Below, piece by piece: positions 62,511 through 64,000 of a DNA stretch of 64,000 bases. The notes beneath the pieces are model-generated. The model saw only the letters and a program-made list of their open reading frames with translations. It ran no database searches and was not told where the DNA came from. A program made the position numbers and the translations under genes. The DNA is from Ignelater luminosus. Its lineage: Eukaryota; Arthropoda; Insecta; Coleoptera; Elateridae. Positions within the stretch are counted from its first letter, which is position 1; each line of letters begins with the position of its first letter. The stretch lies in assembly GCA_011009095.1 (NCBI GenBank), contig VTPC01005723.1, forward strand, positions 127,121-191,120, read 5' to 3'.

Positions 62511-63720
62511 ATTGTCATCTATCACGAGCACCAGCTTTCTGGGGCAAGAATCAACTAAGACATTAATTATTAATTTACTGCTTGGGTAGCTTCAAAAGTA
62601 AATCTTGCTATAACGCCAAATTGCGCTACACGCACTATAATCTGTTTATACCCTGAGATACTCTAGAGTTTTATATTTCAACTGAAATACATAAAACTTA
62701 GAACTGATTTATTTATAGTAGTACTGAGAAACTTTTAAAAGATTATCTTGTAATCTTCTTGATCCACAGCATGTTATCTATCATGGATGTTAATAATTAT
62801 ATAAAAAGATTTCTAAGGCAAAAATCAACTAAACTTTTATTTTCTATTAACTCTTTAGACAGCTTATCGAAGATAGACATTGCTAAAGCCCCACGCTGAA
62901 AGCCAAATTCTTTGCTGAGACACTTTAAGGGCATTATATATTAATTGAGATAAGTAAAACCTGTTAGAACTCCTTTACTTACCAAAGTAAAAAAAAACTT
63001 TTTTAAAGATCCTACTCTCATTATCTCGGAATCTTCTAGATCTATAACATGTTATCTATCATGGGTGTTAGTAACTAGACAAAAAGCTTTCTGCGGTAAA
63101 AATCAATCAGATTTTCTATTTTTTATTAACTGCTTGTACAGCTTATCAAAGATAAGCATTGCTATAGTCCTACATTGATCGCCAAATTATATGTACTACT
63201 ATAAACTTTTTTTGCTGAGACATTTAGGGTTTTGTATATTAACTGAAATAAATAAAACTTGTTATAATTGCTTTATTTACAATGGTTTCAAAAACCTTTT
63301 GATCTACAGCATGTTATTTATCATGGGTGTTAGTAACTAGATAGAGAACTTTCTGAGGCAAAAATTGAGCAAAACTTTAATTTTTATTAAAAGATAAACA
63401 TTGCCATAGCCCCACTTTGGGTGCCAAGCTATGTGTGCTATGAACTTCTTTGCTGAAACATTCTTTTTAAAAATACTAACTAAAACAAATAAAACTCGTT
63501 AAAATTCCTGGAAAGGAGTTCACTCACATCATCTCGTAATCTTTTGACCTACAGCATATTATCTATCATGGGTGTTAATTACTAGATAAAGAGCTTTCTA
63601 AAGCAAAATTCTTAGGTTTTTATACGTCAACTGAAATAATTACAATTTACAAATCAACTACAACAGTTTCGAGAAATCTTCGAAATGAGAGTACTATCAT
63701 CATTTCGCGATCCCTTAATC
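62511..63720. repeat. Diverged tandem (satellite-like) repeat, about 245-280 bp period
   Basis: The anchor ATGTTATCTATCATGG, or a close variant, recurs at 62511, 62771, 63049, 63311 and 63556, giving spacings of 260, 278, 262 and 245 bases. Between anchors the same order of blocks repeats: GTTAGTAACTAGA, CTTTCTGAGGCAAAAATC, TTTTATTAACTGCTT, GCTTATC-AAGATA-CATTGCTATAG, TTTGCTGAGACATT and AACTGAAATAAATAAAAC. Copies are diverged, with indels. The array has about four and a half units and fades out near 63720. Confidence 0.8.
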
Positions 63721-63724
63721 CATC

Positions 63725-64000
63725 ACAACGTTAACATAGTTTAAGATAATGTAATTGTTAGATTAGTTGGGCCACATAAATCCTACTAAGAAATCATAAA
63801 AGCATTCATAGAAACGACAGTTCTAAAAAGTAAATCTATCTCTAGATAATACTTGTAGAAAATTAATTGTTTTATTAGAAATCATATAAAAATAATTCAT
63901 TTGGTGTTTGTTAGTAATATTCCAAGTAAATATATAGTTGCATGAAAACCTTTCCGGAGATTTTAATTTTATAGATTCTACCAGTTTCATTCAATTTGCC
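63725..64000. other. AT-rich right edge
   Basis: Nothing recognisable beyond the end of the tandem array. Confidence 0.5.

Noticed and set aside
1-64000. tRNA, rRNA, CRISPR, telomeric repeats or viral insertions
   Set aside because: I saw no B-box-like GGTTCGAATCC in a tRNA context, no rRNA core, no spaced identical repeats, no TTAGG array and no recognisable viral protein. A computed scan could still find a diverged one.

Overview
This looks like about 64 kb of nuclear DNA from an animal, most likely an insect. The DNA is strongly AT-rich, and long stretches contain no coding sequence. The one clear host gene has a 51-bp intron. Several transposon families typical of insects are present: irritans-type mariner, DD41D, hAT, RTE-like LINEs and a Helitron. 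A beetle or similar arthropod would fit, but I cannot fix the order from the sequence. I found no rRNA, tRNA, CRISPR array or bacterial-style operon.

Host genes. The only complete host gene I can name is CIAO1, the WD40 protein of cytosolic Fe-S cluster assembly (3655 down to 2597, minus strand, two exons, 335 residues). An ORF open at the left edge (1-147) ends shortly before a polypurine tract and a TGTTGGG sequence, which suggests the 3' end of an LTR retrotransposon. A 103-residue ORF near 27.2 kb and a 73-residue ORF near 53.4 kb are weak exon candidates.

Layout. 0-6 kb: LTR-like end, a small inverted-repeat element, and CIAO1. 6-20 kb: mostly empty, with two hairpins, a dispersed repeat pair (10.4 and 15.6 kb) and a decayed collagen-like Gly-X-Y tract at 11.3-12.05 kb. 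20.06-21.37 kb: an apparently intact DD41D element with perfect 31-bp inverted repeats. 21.7-25.2 kb: a hAT element with a decayed transposase and a nested 739-bp Harbinger-like element. 29.8-30.5 kb: a Helitron helicase remnant. 37.1-37.7 kb: a mariner-type MITE. 38.8-41.8 kb: a decayed RTE-like LINE. 43.98-45.27 kb: an irritans mariner with one frameshift. 48.5-50.3 kb: an unrecognised ORF beside a GC-rich island. 53.9-55.6 kb: a Jockey/CR1-like LINE lacking the central RT motif. 57.1-57.9 kb: the 3' end of another LINE, whose tail resembles sequence at 28.5 kb. 62.5-63.7 kb: a diverged tandem repeat of about 245-280 bp.

How it fits together. The genes do not form a pathway. The window is a transposon-rich intergenic or intronic region next to one housekeeping gene. 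I looked for a previously undescribed biological system and did not find one I can support. The best leads are the intact DD41D element, the miRNA-like hairpin at 12.7 kb, the gapless repeat pair, the decayed collagen-like tract and the GC-rich island.
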